A DNA stretch of 11,953 nt, taken from assembly GCA_002319885.1 (NCBI GenBank), contig DCFT01000192.1, positions 1 to 11,953 of the forward strand, in the 5' to 3' direction. Of the stretch, positions 1 through 7,788 are shown piece after piece (within the stretch, counting starts at the first letter, position 1; each line of letters opens with the position of its first letter). The notes below the pieces were generated by a model. The model had not been told where the DNA came from, did no database searches, and saw nothing but the letters and a program-made list of their open reading frames with translations. Made by a program: the position numbers and the translations under genes. Origin of the DNA: Bacteroidales bacterium UBA1797 (GTDB lineage Bacteria > Bacteroidota > Bacteroidia > Bacteroidales > VadinHA17).

Positions 1-26
1 ATCCTTCGCTGGCGCTCAGGATGACA
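1..26 (-). repeat. Short dispersed intergenic repeat unit, left copy
   Basis: Read on the minus strand this begins TGTCATCCTGAGCG and ends GCGAAGGAT. Motifs of this type (TGTCATCCTGAG...GAAGGATCT) recur between genes in many Bacteroidota genomes as short non-coding repeats; that is recalled knowledge, not a search result. It faces away from a related unit at 108-155, with a strong hairpin between them. The left end is cut by the window edge, so the unit may be longer. No coding potential was seen. Confidence 0.5.
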
Positions 27-41
27 GGGTCTCTGTGTTGG

Positions 42-90
42 TAAAAGGAAAGAGGAGGCGGTTTGCTCTGCAAACCGCCTCCTCTTTCCT
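42..90 (-). terminator. Perfect 20-bp-arm hairpin with T-run on the minus strand
   Basis: Bases 46-65 are the exact reverse complement of 71-90, around a five-base loop (66-70, CTCTG) whose outer bases can also pair. On the minus strand the stem is followed by TTTT (42-46), so the transcript of the DUF4412-like gene, whose stop lies 80 bases upstream, could end here. The perfect symmetry and GC-rich core are stronger than a typical terminator needs, so this could instead be the core of a small palindromic repeat element that happens to terminate transcription. The structure is seen directly; the function is inferred. Confidence 0.6.
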
Positions 91-107
91 ATATAGTATA
101 AAAAAGA

Positions 108-155
108 TGTCATTCCGAATGGAGTCCCAATTTATTGGGACGAAATGAGGAATCT
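108..155 (+). repeat. Short dispersed intergenic repeat unit with internal hairpin
   Basis: The unit starts TGTCATTCC and ends GAGGAATCT. Its outer arms ATTCC (112-116) and GGAAT (149-153) are complementary, and its centre is a 7-8 bp stem, GTCCCAA (124-130) with TTGGGAC (135-141). It resembles the TGTCATTCC...GGAATCT class of intergenic repeats common in Bacteroidota (recalled, not searched). It is inverted relative to the left copy at 1-26. On the minus strand it is followed by a run of T (101-105), so it may also act as a first terminator for the gene ending at 170. Confidence 0.55.
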
Positions 156-169
156 CCTTCTCCCATTTT

Positions 170-1045
170 TTATCTCTCTTCACTTTCCTTTTGCATCATC
201 TCCCTCATGCTCATTCCTGCATAATTCTTAATAAAATATCCTCCGGTGCTTTTGCTGAAATTGGTTTTTTCAATACTGACTACTTTCATACCTGTACCGC
301 TTTTTCCTCCATCCTCAGCGAAATCAACTTCAGCGAGCATATAGTTTTTCTGTGTCAGTCCTATGCCAAGCATATTATTTTTATGTAATTGATTCATTTT
401 TGATTGAACACCCTGACCAGCTAGGCTACCCATGCCCATTGAGAACATCATTTCGGGGTCGAAATCCACTTTTGCATACCATACGTTCATTGTCCCCGAA
501 TGCTCTTTCCCGCTCTCATTTTTGGTAAAGTGTTTTGAATATTCCTCACCGGTATATCCGAAAAACTGTTTTGTTTTCCCGGTCTTTACAAAGTTATCGA
601 GTTCATCGGGTTTCTTTTTTTCATTATCGGCTTTGTCTTTTTCAGATAAAGATTTTGCAAGAGCAGTCAGTGCCTCTCCACTTCCTTTCATCATGCTGCG
701 CATATCAATCACTTTTAGAACCTTACGATTTATACCAGGATTTTTAGGATCGGATTCCTCTCCAAATGTAATCATCAATCCGTCTTTTGTACTGATCATA
801 AAGTTCATATCGTCTTCTTTCTGGCTTTCCGCAGTCTCCATACCCATATAATCACCATTTTTGGTGAAATAGTAAGTAATTGTTTCAGGGGGTTTCTTCT
901 CCTCATTATTTGCCTCATATACTACCTTGTAGTCGAAATTATAGACAGACGGTACTTTATAAGGCTGAGTTTTCGCTGTCTCTTGTGCACTTGTTTTTAA
1001 AAAAGATAGCACCAATATGATTACCAGATAAATTAATTTTTTCAT
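170..1045 (-). CDS. Exported DUF4412-like protein
   Basis: A 291-residue secreted protein of unknown function. Residues 1-20 form a signal peptide (lysines at 2-3, hydrophobic core, cleavage likely SA|QE), so it should act in the periplasm or on the outer membrane. The mature part has a beta-rich opening (FDYKVVYE, TITYYFTKNGDYMGM), a lysine/glutamate-rich stretch near 135-150, then a region where a threonine/tyrosine-rich segment (KQFFGYTGEEYSKHF) precedes a tryptophan-containing strand (MNVWYA). This order (an extracted product compared with a measured state, then methionine-rich GMGSL) resembles the DUF4412 family of exported Bacteroidota proteins; I assign it by resemblance only. There is no lipobox, so it is probably soluble. 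It is transcribed alone, divergent from the PH-SHOCT gene, and ends next to a repeat cluster that may terminate it. No Shine-Dalgarno sequence and no convincing -7 element were found upstream. No catalytic motif was recognised. Confidence 0.8.
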   Translation of the reverse strand: MKKLIYLVIILVLSFLKTSAQETAKTQPYKVPSVYNFDYKVVYEANNEEKKPPETITYYFTKNGDYMGMETAESQKEDDMNFMISTKDGLMITFGEESDPKNPGINRKVLKVIDMRSMMKGSGEALTALAKSLSEKDKADNEKKKPDELDNFVKTGKTKQFFGYTGEEYSKHFTKNESGKEHSGTMNVWYAKVDFDPEMMFSMGMGSLAGQGVQSKMNQLHKNNMLGIGLTQKNYMLAEVDFAEDGGKSGTGMKVVSIEKTNFSKSTGGYFIKNYAGMSMREMMQKESEER

Positions 1046-1259
1046 ATAGTATATTTATTTTTAGATTAATTATTTATAATAAATTATGATCAAAACATTT
1101 ATAAGGCAAGAATATATAGTAGTAGTGAAATGCGATTTTTTCTTTTTTTATTCTATTTTCTTCAAACAATCGGGAGTGGGAAAAGTTTTTGAAATGTAAA
1201 GCCTCGTGAGATTCTTAAAATATTATTTATACACAACTAATTACAAGATAACGTTAAAC

Positions 1260-1274
1260 AAACTTTCAAAGTTT
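1260..1274. promoter_or_regulatory. Perfect palindrome AAACTTTCAAAGTTT, possible operator
   Basis: Seven-base arms are mirrored exactly around C1267. The site lies seven bases upstream of a TAnnTTTG match (1281-1288), where the -33 region of the PH-SHOCT gene would be, so a protein bound here could block or help the polymerase. It is AT-rich, and a palindrome of this size can occur by chance in such sequence, hence the low confidence. No binding protein can be named from this window. Confidence 0.3.
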
Positions 1275-1280
1275 TTGTTT

Positions 1281-1288
1281 TACATTTG
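1281..1288 (+). promoter_or_regulatory. Bacteroidota-type -7 element TACATTTG
   Basis: This matches TAnnTTTG, the -7 consensus of the primary sigma factor of Bacteroidota, at every fixed position. It lies 38 bases before the ATG of the PH-SHOCT gene, a plausible leader length. No clear TTTG -33 element is found 17-23 bases further upstream; that stretch holds part of the 1260-1274 palindrome instead. It probably drives the PH-SHOCT and M1 aminopeptidase genes together. Confidence 0.45.
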
Positions 1289-1326
1289 ATATTTAAATGA
1301 AAGATTTTGTTTAATACTTTTTTACT

Positions 1327-1941
1327 ATGGAACCCAATGACAACTCTTCTGACGATCCGCGCTTAAACAAAGCACTTGACCACCTGAATTCGGTACTTGT
1401 AACCGGAGAAACTATTGAAGCATGGGCAATCCAGAGAAGACTTTTCGCTCTTACCAAGAGACGACTTCTTATTGCTGCCACCTCAGGACGATTTATTAAA
1501 ATCAAAAGAGGTTTGCTGGGTGGATTTGATATGACTGATTTCAGATGGCAGGATCTGGGTGATGCCAAAATAAAGGTCGGAATTTTCGGAGCCGATATTT
1601 TTATGAAGATCTTCGGCTCTTCCGATTTAGCAATTTCTGAAGGTTCAGATCAGGTGCTTGTACTGCCGGGTTTCAGAAAAGATCAGGCTGAAAAACTCTA
1701 TCGTTTTGCACAGGCACAGGATCAATCGTGGAGAGAAAAAAGAAGAGTACGCGAGCTGGAAGAATTGAGAGCAAAATCGGGGGGTGTCACTATCGGTACA
1801 AACCAGGGAGGACAGCAAACAGGAAATGCAGGGGGAGAAGCTTCAGCAAAATTGCAGCAAGCCAAAGAAATGCTTGATAAAAAACTTATAACTGATTCGG
1901 AATACGAATCTCTGAAAGCAAAGATTATAAGTGGGTTCTAG
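1327..1941 (+). CDS. PH-like and SHOCT domain protein
   Basis: A 204-residue cytoplasmic protein with no signal peptide or membrane segment. Residues about 25-128 look like a bacterial pleckstrin-homology (bPH) domain: a strand series including RRLFALTKRRLLI, then FRWQDLGDAKIK and a closing helix (KDQAEKLYRFAQAQ). A charged helix (about 129-150) and a Gly/Gln-rich linker (151-172) lead to a C-terminal SHOCT motif at about 174-203, recognised by the pattern LQQAKEMLDKKLITDSEYES followed by LKAKI. SHOCT is a short helical oligomerisation or docking motif found at the ends of many unrelated proteins, and bPH domains are often paired with it. The specific role is unknown; membrane or protein docking is inferred. 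It is followed after 19 bases by the M1 aminopeptidase gene on the same strand, so the two are likely co-transcribed, though no functional link is evident. The ATG at 1327 is kept because the PH domain follows at the expected distance and a -7 element precedes it. Confidence 0.85.
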   Translation: MEPNDNSSDDPRLNKALDHLNSVLVTGETIEAWAIQRRLFALTKRRLLIAATSGRFIKIKRGLLGGFDMTDFRWQDLGDAKIKVGIFGADIFMKIFGSSDLAISEGSDQVLVLPGFRKDQAEKLYRFAQAQDQSWREKRRVRELEELRAKSGGVTIGTNQGGQQTGNAGGEASAKLQQAKEMLDKKLITDSEYESLKAKIISGF

Positions 1942-1960
1942 AATAAAATAAATCTATTAT

Positions 1961-4723
1961 ATGAGAAGAATTTTTTCAGGTGTATTTCTCCTGATTTCAA
2001 TAACCTGTTACTCACAACAACAGGATTCTGCAAAATCAGAGAGATGGAAAACCATGTACCGTGCCAGCGCAACTAAGATTAATGATTTGGTTAATACAAA
2101 GCTTGACGTCAGGTTCGATTATTCCAAATCGTGGATGTACGGTAAGGAATGGGTTACTCTTCATCCCCATTTTTATCCTACTGATTCACTGCGGCTCGAC
2201 GCTAAATCAATGAATATTAATGAAGTATCATTAATCAAAGCAGGAAAGAGCTATCCTTTGAAATATAGGTACGACAGCTTAAATCTTTTTATCACCCTCG
2301 ATAAAACATATAAATCAGGTGAAAATTATACCATATATATAAATTATGTCGCCAGGCCGAATGACATAAAGAGGAAGGGTAGTGTAGCGATAACAGGGGG
2401 TAAAGGTCTGTATTTTATTAATCCTCTTGGTAAGGATATTAATAAGCCCACACAGATATGGACACAAGGTGAAACGGAATCCAACTCAGGGTGGGTTCCT
2501 ACAATAGATAAGCCCAATCAGAAAACTACGGATGAAATAAGAATGACAGTCCCTGATAAATATCAGACACTATCGAATGGCTTATTGATCAGCAGTAAAA
2601 AAAATACTGACGGAACACGTACTGATACATGGAAGATGAGTTTACCTCATGCTCCGTATCTGATGATGATGGCCGTTGGGGAATATTCAATAATAAAAGA
2701 CAGCTATAAAGGTAAGGAGGTGAGTTACTATGTGGAAAAGGAATATGCTCCTGTTGCCAGGAAGATCTTTGGTTATACGCCTGAGATGATTGCCTTTTAT
2801 TCAAAGATAACCGGGGTGGACTATCCGTGGCCAAAGTATTCACAGATAGTAGCCAGGGACTATGTAAGCGGGGCGATGGAAAATACAACTGCTACATTGC
2901 ACGCTGAAGCTGCCCAGCAGGATGCCAGGCAACTGATAGATGGAAACAAATGGGAAGATGTAATATCTCATGAACTCTTTCATCAGTGGTTTGGTGATTA
3001 TGTTACCTGCGAAAGCTGGAGCAACATAACATTGAATGAATCATTTGCCGACCTGAGTGAAGTTCTATGGCTGGAACACAAACATGGTAAAGATGCTGCT
3101 GACGAACATAATTATACCGGTATGCTGAATTATTTGCGTGGTGGTAATGATAAGAAAGACCTGGTGAGGTTTTATTACAAGGATCGAGAAGATGTATTCG
3201 ATCTCGTAAGTTATCAGAAGGGCGGGAGAATATTGAATATGCTGAGATATTACGTAGGCGACAGCGCCTTTTTCAAATCACTTAATCTCTATCTGAGAAC
3301 CAGGAAATTTAATTCGGCGGAAGCCCACGATCTGCGACTTGCCTTTGAAGATATTACCGGACAGGATCTTAACTGGTTCTGGAATCAGTGGTACTTTGGA
3401 AGTGGTCATCCCAAACTCGATATTAACTATGAATATAGTACTGATGGCAAAACTGCTAAAGTATTTATAAAACAGACTCAAACTGATAAAGTTTTTAAAT
3501 TACCGGTAGTAATAGATATCTATCAGGGTACTGAAAAAAATCGGTATAAAGTCTGGGCTGATCACCAGGTTGATACTTTTGTCTTCCATACCGCTTCCAA
3601 ACCTGATCTGATAAACGTTGACGGAGATAAAATACTGCTTTGCGAAAAGAGAGACCACAAAACTCTTGATAATTATATATTTCAATATACTAAAGCAGGA
3701 CTTTATGTTGACAGGAGAGAAGCTATAGATTTCGCGGCTCTGAAGCAGGATGATCCAAGGGCATTGGATTTTTTAAAAACTGCTCTGAAAGATCCGTATT
3801 TCGGTTTACGGATTTATACAATTAGTAAGTTAAATTTTTTAGATGATTCTGTAAAGAAATCGGTAGAGCCTTTGATTGCTGAAATAGCTGCCAGTGATCC
3901 TAAATCGTTGGTAAGAGCCAGAGCTATTGAAGCACTCGGAAGATATAAGTCGCAGACCTATAAACCTTTGTTTTTGAAATCGCTCAACGATTCTTCCTAC
4001 ACTATTGCAGGAAATGCACTTCTTGCACTCAGCGCAATAGATACAGTGGCTGCCTTCGATAAAGCCAAATCACTTTCAGGTACCCAACTGAAGGGAGCTC
4101 TCTCAGATGCAGTTACGAATGTTCTGTTCCGTTACTCTGATGAAAAAGATTTTGATTCGCTCTCAGGCCGTTTTGCCAAACTGCCGTTCGGGGATGAAAA
4201 ATTTATGATACTGCAGGCATTTGCAAATTATGTGAAACGAATAAAAGATCCGTCTGATTTTAAAAAAGGTGTTGACATGATTGTAAGTTTTCGGGATACA
4301 ATTCCTGAACAGTACAGACAGATGATGGCTGCTTATTTCAATGGCATGATTTTATCCGGCATAGCATCCTCCAAGCAATCAAAGGGTATGATTGAAGAAG
4401 CTGATTATGTAAAATCGAAACTGCCTGCCAGCACAAAACTTAAGGCAACTCCCGGACCTCAGTTGGATTCCCTTCAAAAGTTTGTTGGTGATTATGAAAT
4501 GAATGGAGCAATGGTTCATGTAACACTTAAAAATAACAATACACTCTTTCTGAAAATTCCCGAAAAAGCAGAAATGGAATTGGTCCCTGTCTCAAAAGGA
4601 AGATTCTCAGTTAGAAATATGAATGGGTATATGGTTGAATTTATCTTTAATGATAAGGATGAAGTAACAGAAGTAGACCTCAAATCGCCGGGAGAGGAGG
4701 TAAAAGCAGTAAAAAAGAAATAA
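1961..4723 (+). CDS. M1 family zinc aminopeptidase, exported, with HEAT-like and DUF3471-like tail
   Basis: A 920-residue exopeptidase that removes N-terminal residues from peptides. Residues 1-18 are a signal peptide (cleavage likely CYS|QQ), placing it in the periplasm. The N-terminal beta domain contains the usual M1 segment QGE...GWVPTIDKPNQ (near 165-190). The substrate-binding motif is GAMEN at 304-308, the zinc site is H337-E338-x-x-H341 with E360 as third ligand (HExxHx18E), and Y418 in SYQKGG fits the transition-state tyrosine, so all key residues are present and an active enzyme is expected. Residues about 587-825 are helical repeats of HEAT type, replacing the usual M1 C-terminal domain. 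The last 86 residues (835-920: FVGDYEMNG, then LFLKIP, then VEFIFNDKDEV) resemble the small beta domain DUF3471, better known at the end of beta-lactamase-fold hydrolases. The gene starts 19 bases after the PH-SHOCT gene and converges with the acyltransferase gene. The likely job is peptide scavenging. Confidence 0.93.
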   Translation: MRRIFSGVFLLISITCYSQQQDSAKSERWKTMYRASATKINDLVNTKLDVRFDYSKSWMYGKEWVTLHPHFYPTDSLRLDAKSMNINEVSLIKAGKSYPLKYRYDSLNLFITLDKTYKSGENYTIYINYVARPNDIKRKGSVAITGGKGLYFINPLGKDINKPTQIWTQGETESNSGWVPTIDKPNQKTTDEIRMTVPDKYQTLSNGLLISSKKNTDGTRTDTWKMSLPHAPYLMMMAVGEYSIIKDSYKGKEVSYYVEKEYAPVARKIFGYTPEMIAFYSKITGVDYPWPKYSQIVARDYVSGAMENTTATLHAEAAQQDARQLIDGNKWEDVISHELFHQWFGDYVTCESWSNITLNESFADLSEVLWLEHKHGKDAADEHNYTGMLNYLRGGNDKKDLVRFYYKDREDVFDLVSYQKGGRILNMLRYYVGDSAFFKSLNLYLRTRKFNSAEAHDLRLAFEDITGQDLNWFWNQWYFGSGHPKLDINYEYSTDGKTAKVFIKQTQTDKVFKLPVVIDIYQGTEKNRYKVWADHQVDTFVFHTASKPDLINVDGDKILLCEKRDHKTLDNYIFQYTKAGLYVDRREAIDFAALKQDDPRALDFLKTALKDPYFGLRIYTISKLNFLDDSVKKSVEPLIAEIAASDPKSLVRARAIEALGRYKSQTYKPLFLKSLNDSSYTIAGNALLALSAIDTVAAFDKAKSLSGTQLKGALSDAVTNVLFRYSDEKDFDSLSGRFAKLPFGDEKFMILQAFANYVKRIKDPSDFKKGVDMIVSFRDTIPEQYRQMMAAYFNGMILSGIASSKQSKGMIEEADYVKSKLPASTKLKATPGPQLDSLQKFVGDYEMNGAMVHVTLKNNNTLFLKIPEKAEMELVPVSKGRFSVRNMNGYMVEFIFNDKDEVTEVDLKSPGEEVKAVKKK

Positions 4724-4724
4724 A

Positions 4725-4759
4725 AAAAATTATCAAACAGAATTACTTCATTAATTTTT
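4725..4759. terminator. Weak A/T inverted repeat between convergent genes
   Basis: AAAAATTA (4725-4732) is complementary to TAATTTTT (4752-4759) across 19 bases, filling the gap between the M1 aminopeptidase and acyltransferase stop codons and just entering the latter. A-rich and T-rich flanks would let it act in both directions. The stem is A/T only and could be chance. Confidence 0.25.
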
Positions 4760-5876
4760 AAATCTTCACAAATACTTTGTTCTTATACAGCCAGTAGCAC
4801 ATATACCACATAGCGGCCCAGATACCAAGACTTGTTATTATTTCGACCATATATTCTCCGCCCCATGAAAATATCAAACTGCTGAAAGGGTCAATAATTC
4901 TATGAAGGAAGCCTGCTCCTCCAATGGAAAAGAAGAGGTAAATAAAGATGCTGTTCATCCCTACAACAATAAACATTCTCGATCCGGAAATGAATTTTTT
5001 CTTGACATCAATAAGCCAGTAACAGAAACAGAGCACAAGAATAGCCCATCCTCCGCTGGCAAAAACAAATGATGATGTAGCGATTTTCTTAATTATAGGT
5101 GTAATATTTAATCCGTCGAGGCTAAATCCTATAAGTAAAGCCGATACACCGGCTATCAGTAAGATCTGGATTTTTTTGTTAGCAGGCTTATCGCTCATCA
5201 GAAGCTTTCCGCAGAGAACGCCCCATACTGTGTGGGCAGTAGTCGAAACAAAGTTTAATGTTGCCCACTCGCTTGCCTTGTCAACTCCTTCAATCTTATT
5301 ATTAAACCAGGCACCAAGATTTTCGAAATTAACCCAGGGGTGATTAAATCCGTCAACCGGGAAGAAACGATATGCAAGATCGATAAGTAACAGTATCACC
5401 AGGGTAAAGATTATTTGAAATTTATAACTTTTGTTTCTTATCAGGAAAGCGACCAGGTACGTAACGGAGAGTTGTGCCAGTACATTCTGAAATTGGAAGA
5501 CCAGTTTGCCGGCATCAGTAAAATAGAGAGCCCATCCCAGGAATAACAGCAGAAATGAACGTTTTATAGCATGCCGGTTAATAGTTCTGATGCTGTCACC
5601 TTTTTTTAACCTGTTCGCCACGGCAAAAGGAATTGCCACACCCACAATAAACATGAAGAATGGTTGAATAAGATCCCAGAAATGTAAACCATGCCATTCA
5701 TGATGGCTAAGTTCCAGACCAAGAAAATGTATTATACCGACATGTGATTGTTCGAGATGGCTATATAATTCTGTAGCTTCTCCTGCTAAAAGAAACATCG
5801 TAAATCCCCTGAAAAAATCTATTGATGTAACCCTGCCAGGAATAACAGGACTTATTGGTTGTGTATTTGCATCCAT
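4758..5876 (-). CDS. Heparan-alpha-glucosaminide N-acetyltransferase-like membrane acyltransferase (DUF5009/NagX type)
   Basis: A 372-residue integral membrane protein with about ten hydrophobic segments, roughly at 19-37, 66-88, 105-120, 130-147, 152-172, 206-226, 236-252, 268-290, 300-320 and 342-364. The opening RVTSIDFFRG is the family signature, and residues 61-80 (WHGLHFWDLI then QPFFMFIVGV) match the conserved loop and second helix. H58, four residues before this block's GL, aligns with the active-site histidine of human HGSNAT (H269, in KHASWNGL) as I recall that sequence. Relatives transfer an acetyl group from cytoplasmic acetyl-CoA across the membrane to an amino sugar; in bacteria they are often found with sugar-uptake genes. 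The substrate here cannot be read from the sequence, and no glycosidase or sugar transporter lies in the window. It is transcribed on the minus strand, 172 bases downstream of the serine hydrolase stop, so co-transcription is possible but not shown. ATG 5876 puts the RxxSxDFFRG motif at the usual distance from the N-terminus. Confidence 0.83.
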   Translation of the reverse strand: MDANTQPISPVIPGRVTSIDFFRGFTMFLLAGEATELYSHLEQSHVGIIHFLGLELSHHEWHGLHFWDLIQPFFMFIVGVAIPFAVANRLKKGDSIRTINRHAIKRSFLLLFLGWALYFTDAGKLVFQFQNVLAQLSVTYLVAFLIRNKSYKFQIIFTLVILLLIDLAYRFFPVDGFNHPWVNFENLGAWFNNKIEGVDKASEWATLNFVSTTAHTVWGVLCGKLLMSDKPANKKIQILLIAGVSALLIGFSLDGLNITPIIKKIATSSFVFASGGWAILVLCFCYWLIDVKKKFISGSRMFIVVGMNSIFIYLFFSIGGAGFLHRIIDPFSSLIFSWGGEYMVEIITSLGIWAAMWYMCYWLYKNKVFVKI

Positions 5877-6048
5877 TTTACTCTTTTATTGGTTATATGC
5901 GTCAGGAAGGTAGAAATATATGATTTTTTCTTAAATATATGAATATGAAAAATCAGATTTTTATTTTAATGAAGAATTATGGTTTAGAGAATCGCTTTTG
6001 TCATAAAGGGAGCAAAAATTATAACTCATACACTTTCTGCCATTTCAG

Positions 6049-7719
6049 TTACTGATGATTTACGTTCAAAATGGCAGGTAGGATATAATCGGTCATCATT
6101 TTATCTTCCTGTGAGTGTGCATAAGAGGCTCCGTAAGCAGTGGCCGTTATAACAACTACCAGGGGCTGATTGAGGAAAATATATATTTTATTTCCCCCAT
6201 TGCCTGCACAGTAAAAGGTTTCATACGATTTTCCCTTTACTATATATTTTTTATTCCAAAAAAGGTATCCGTAGAATTCATCATTTCTGCCGGGAATGGT
6301 TTCATATTTTGTGAAAGTTTTATCTACCCAGTTTGCAGGTATTAACTGTTTTCCATTCCACTTTCCCCTGTTTTTATATAGCTGTCCATATTTTGCGAAA
6401 TCTAAGGCATTCATTCTTATACCACCGGCGGTATTTGGCACATTTTGAGGAGTATATTCCCACTTATAGCGTGTAATGTTTAATGGTTTGAAAAGCTTTT
6501 CATCAGCATATTTTTCCAGACCTCCCGGCACTGTTTTGTTCAGCAGATCACCTAATATAACAACTCCGGCTGTGAAGTAATGCCATTGCCCTTTTGGTCT
6601 GATTGTGTTTACAGGTAGATCCAATGCAAATTTCACCCAGTCGGAAGCAGGATACATATTCTCTTCATTTCCAGGTGAATTGTAGTCATCATCATCGCCA
6701 TCAAAAACAGAACTCATAGTTAGCAGATCTTTAATGGTAATATTTTCTTTTTCAGGTGAGTAATTGGCATAAGATTTAATATTATAGAAATGTCCTAGTG
6801 TCTGGTCCTCATTTTTTATGTAGCCGTCACGCTCAGCGATACCTGTTATTGTTGATGCGAATGACTTTCCGGCCGATCGGGGATCATGAAGAGAATCTCT
6901 TGTCTCTCCGTTAAAATATTCTTCTATCAGCAGTTTTCCTTTTTTGATGACTATAATACTGCTTATCTGTTTAAAAACTCCTTCATTAATATTTGCCTTG
7001 AGAGTTTTTAAAAGGTTTGTGTCGAAGGTGTCTGTCGAAACACCAAATCCATTATATGGTTCTGGCACATTAAGGCGGATATTTGTTATGTCAATAACAG
7101 GTTTTCTTTTAACCAGAATGTTAAGTGAACCGGAAGCAATCAAATCGCCAACTTTTACACCGGAAGCTGTTTGTACATAAGGCCTGATTTCCATTTTTAA
7201 CAGATGGTCGCCCTCAGTTAAAACACTGTCGCCTCCATTATTCATAAACCTGCCCCAGAAGGACTGACTCCACAATCCGCCGGGGTTTTTATTGTTGATA
7301 AGTGGTTTGTCAATAGTGGTTGCCGTGTCCTGAATTTTATCATAAGGTGCACCTGGCATAAGATTGCTCGAATATATCAGGTGATTATCGACAAATAGCG
7401 AGAATTGATAATTTCCTCTCTTAACTAGTTCCCCGGCACTGAGTTCTGGTGCCAGATTATGCATATAATTTGTGATGGAGTTGCCCATAAAGACAATAAT
7501 GAACAGGTCGCTTTTGTTGGTTAACTCATAAGATTCTAAAATGTCCGTGGCGTTGAGATTAGCTATAGGTATGAATTTTGAAGTAAATATGATTTTCCCG
7601 ATATTCGACTGATGCATTGGAGATGTAATTCCCTGAGTTTTAACTATGTCTTTTTGCTGGGCATAAATATGTCCAAAATTAATCAGCAGTAATAAAACGG
7701 CGACAATTCTAATTTTCAT
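6049..7719 (-). CDS. Exported beta-lactamase-fold serine hydrolase (family S12-like)
   Basis: A 556-residue protein with a signal peptide (1-20, cut before QQK), so periplasmic. Residues about 205-550 form a class C beta-lactamase/esterase fold: the nucleophile motif S282-A-G-K285 (SxxK, within RSAGKSFAS), Y381 in WHYFTAG as the tyrosine of the second motif, and the acidic GDDDDYNSPGNEENMYP region (341-357) typical of a group of uncharacterised Bacteroidota and proteobacterial homologues. The KTG-box equivalent is GNGGNKIYI (506-514), with no lysine in the usual place, as in many esterases and peptidases of this fold. True beta-lactam resistance is therefore unlikely; an esterase, amidase or D-aminopeptidase activity is more plausible, but the substrate is unknown. 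Residues about 30-205 are an extra beta-rich N-terminal domain (ending GSLNILVKRKP) that I do not recognise. The gene sits 69 bases downstream of the AraC-type regulator on the same strand, with a good -7 element in between. Confidence 0.87.
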   Translation of the reverse strand: MKIRIVAVLLLLINFGHIYAQQKDIVKTQGITSPMHQSNIGKIIFTSKFIPIANLNATDILESYELTNKSDLFIIVFMGNSITNYMHNLAPELSAGELVKRGNYQFSLFVDNHLIYSSNLMPGAPYDKIQDTATTIDKPLINNKNPGGLWSQSFWGRFMNNGGDSVLTEGDHLLKMEIRPYVQTASGVKVGDLIASGSLNILVKRKPVIDITNIRLNVPEPYNGFGVSTDTFDTNLLKTLKANINEGVFKQISSIIVIKKGKLLIEEYFNGETRDSLHDPRSAGKSFASTITGIAERDGYIKNEDQTLGHFYNIKSYANYSPEKENITIKDLLTMSSVFDGDDDDYNSPGNEENMYPASDWVKFALDLPVNTIRPKGQWHYFTAGVVILGDLLNKTVPGGLEKYADEKLFKPLNITRYKWEYTPQNVPNTAGGIRMNALDFAKYGQLYKNRGKWNGKQLIPANWVDKTFTKYETIPGRNDEFYGYLFWNKKYIVKGKSYETFYCAGNGGNKIYIFLNQPLVVVITATAYGASYAHSQEDKMMTDYILPAILNVNHQ

Positions 7720-7749
7720 TGGATTAAATTTAAAATATTAATTTTGCGC

Positions 7750-7757
7750 CAAACATA
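7750..7757 (-). promoter_or_regulatory. Bacteroidota-type -7 element TATGTTTG for the serine hydrolase
   Basis: On the minus strand this is a full TAnnTTTG match, 30 bases before the ATG at 7719. A TTTTTG stretch (7773-7778) lies 15 bases upstream and could serve as a -33 element, though the spacing is a little shorter than the usual 17-23. It would give the hydrolase its own promoter, inside the gap after the AraC-type gene. Confidence 0.45.
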
Positions 7758-7788
7758 TGAGATGCGAATCAGCAAAAATAGAACCTGA

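Noticed and set aside
432..851. Plus-strand 139-codon open frame
   Set aside because: Lies wholly antisense inside the DUF4412-like gene; composition is low-complexity Ser/Phe and resembles no family.
2589..2888. Minus-strand 99-codon open frame
   Set aside because: Antisense to the conserved catalytic region of the M1 aminopeptidase; no recognisable protein features.
6049..7719. Antibiotic-resistance beta-lactamase
   Set aside because: SxxK is present, but the KTG box is replaced by GNGGNKIYI and the protein carries an extra N-terminal domain; an esterase or peptidase of this fold is more likely.
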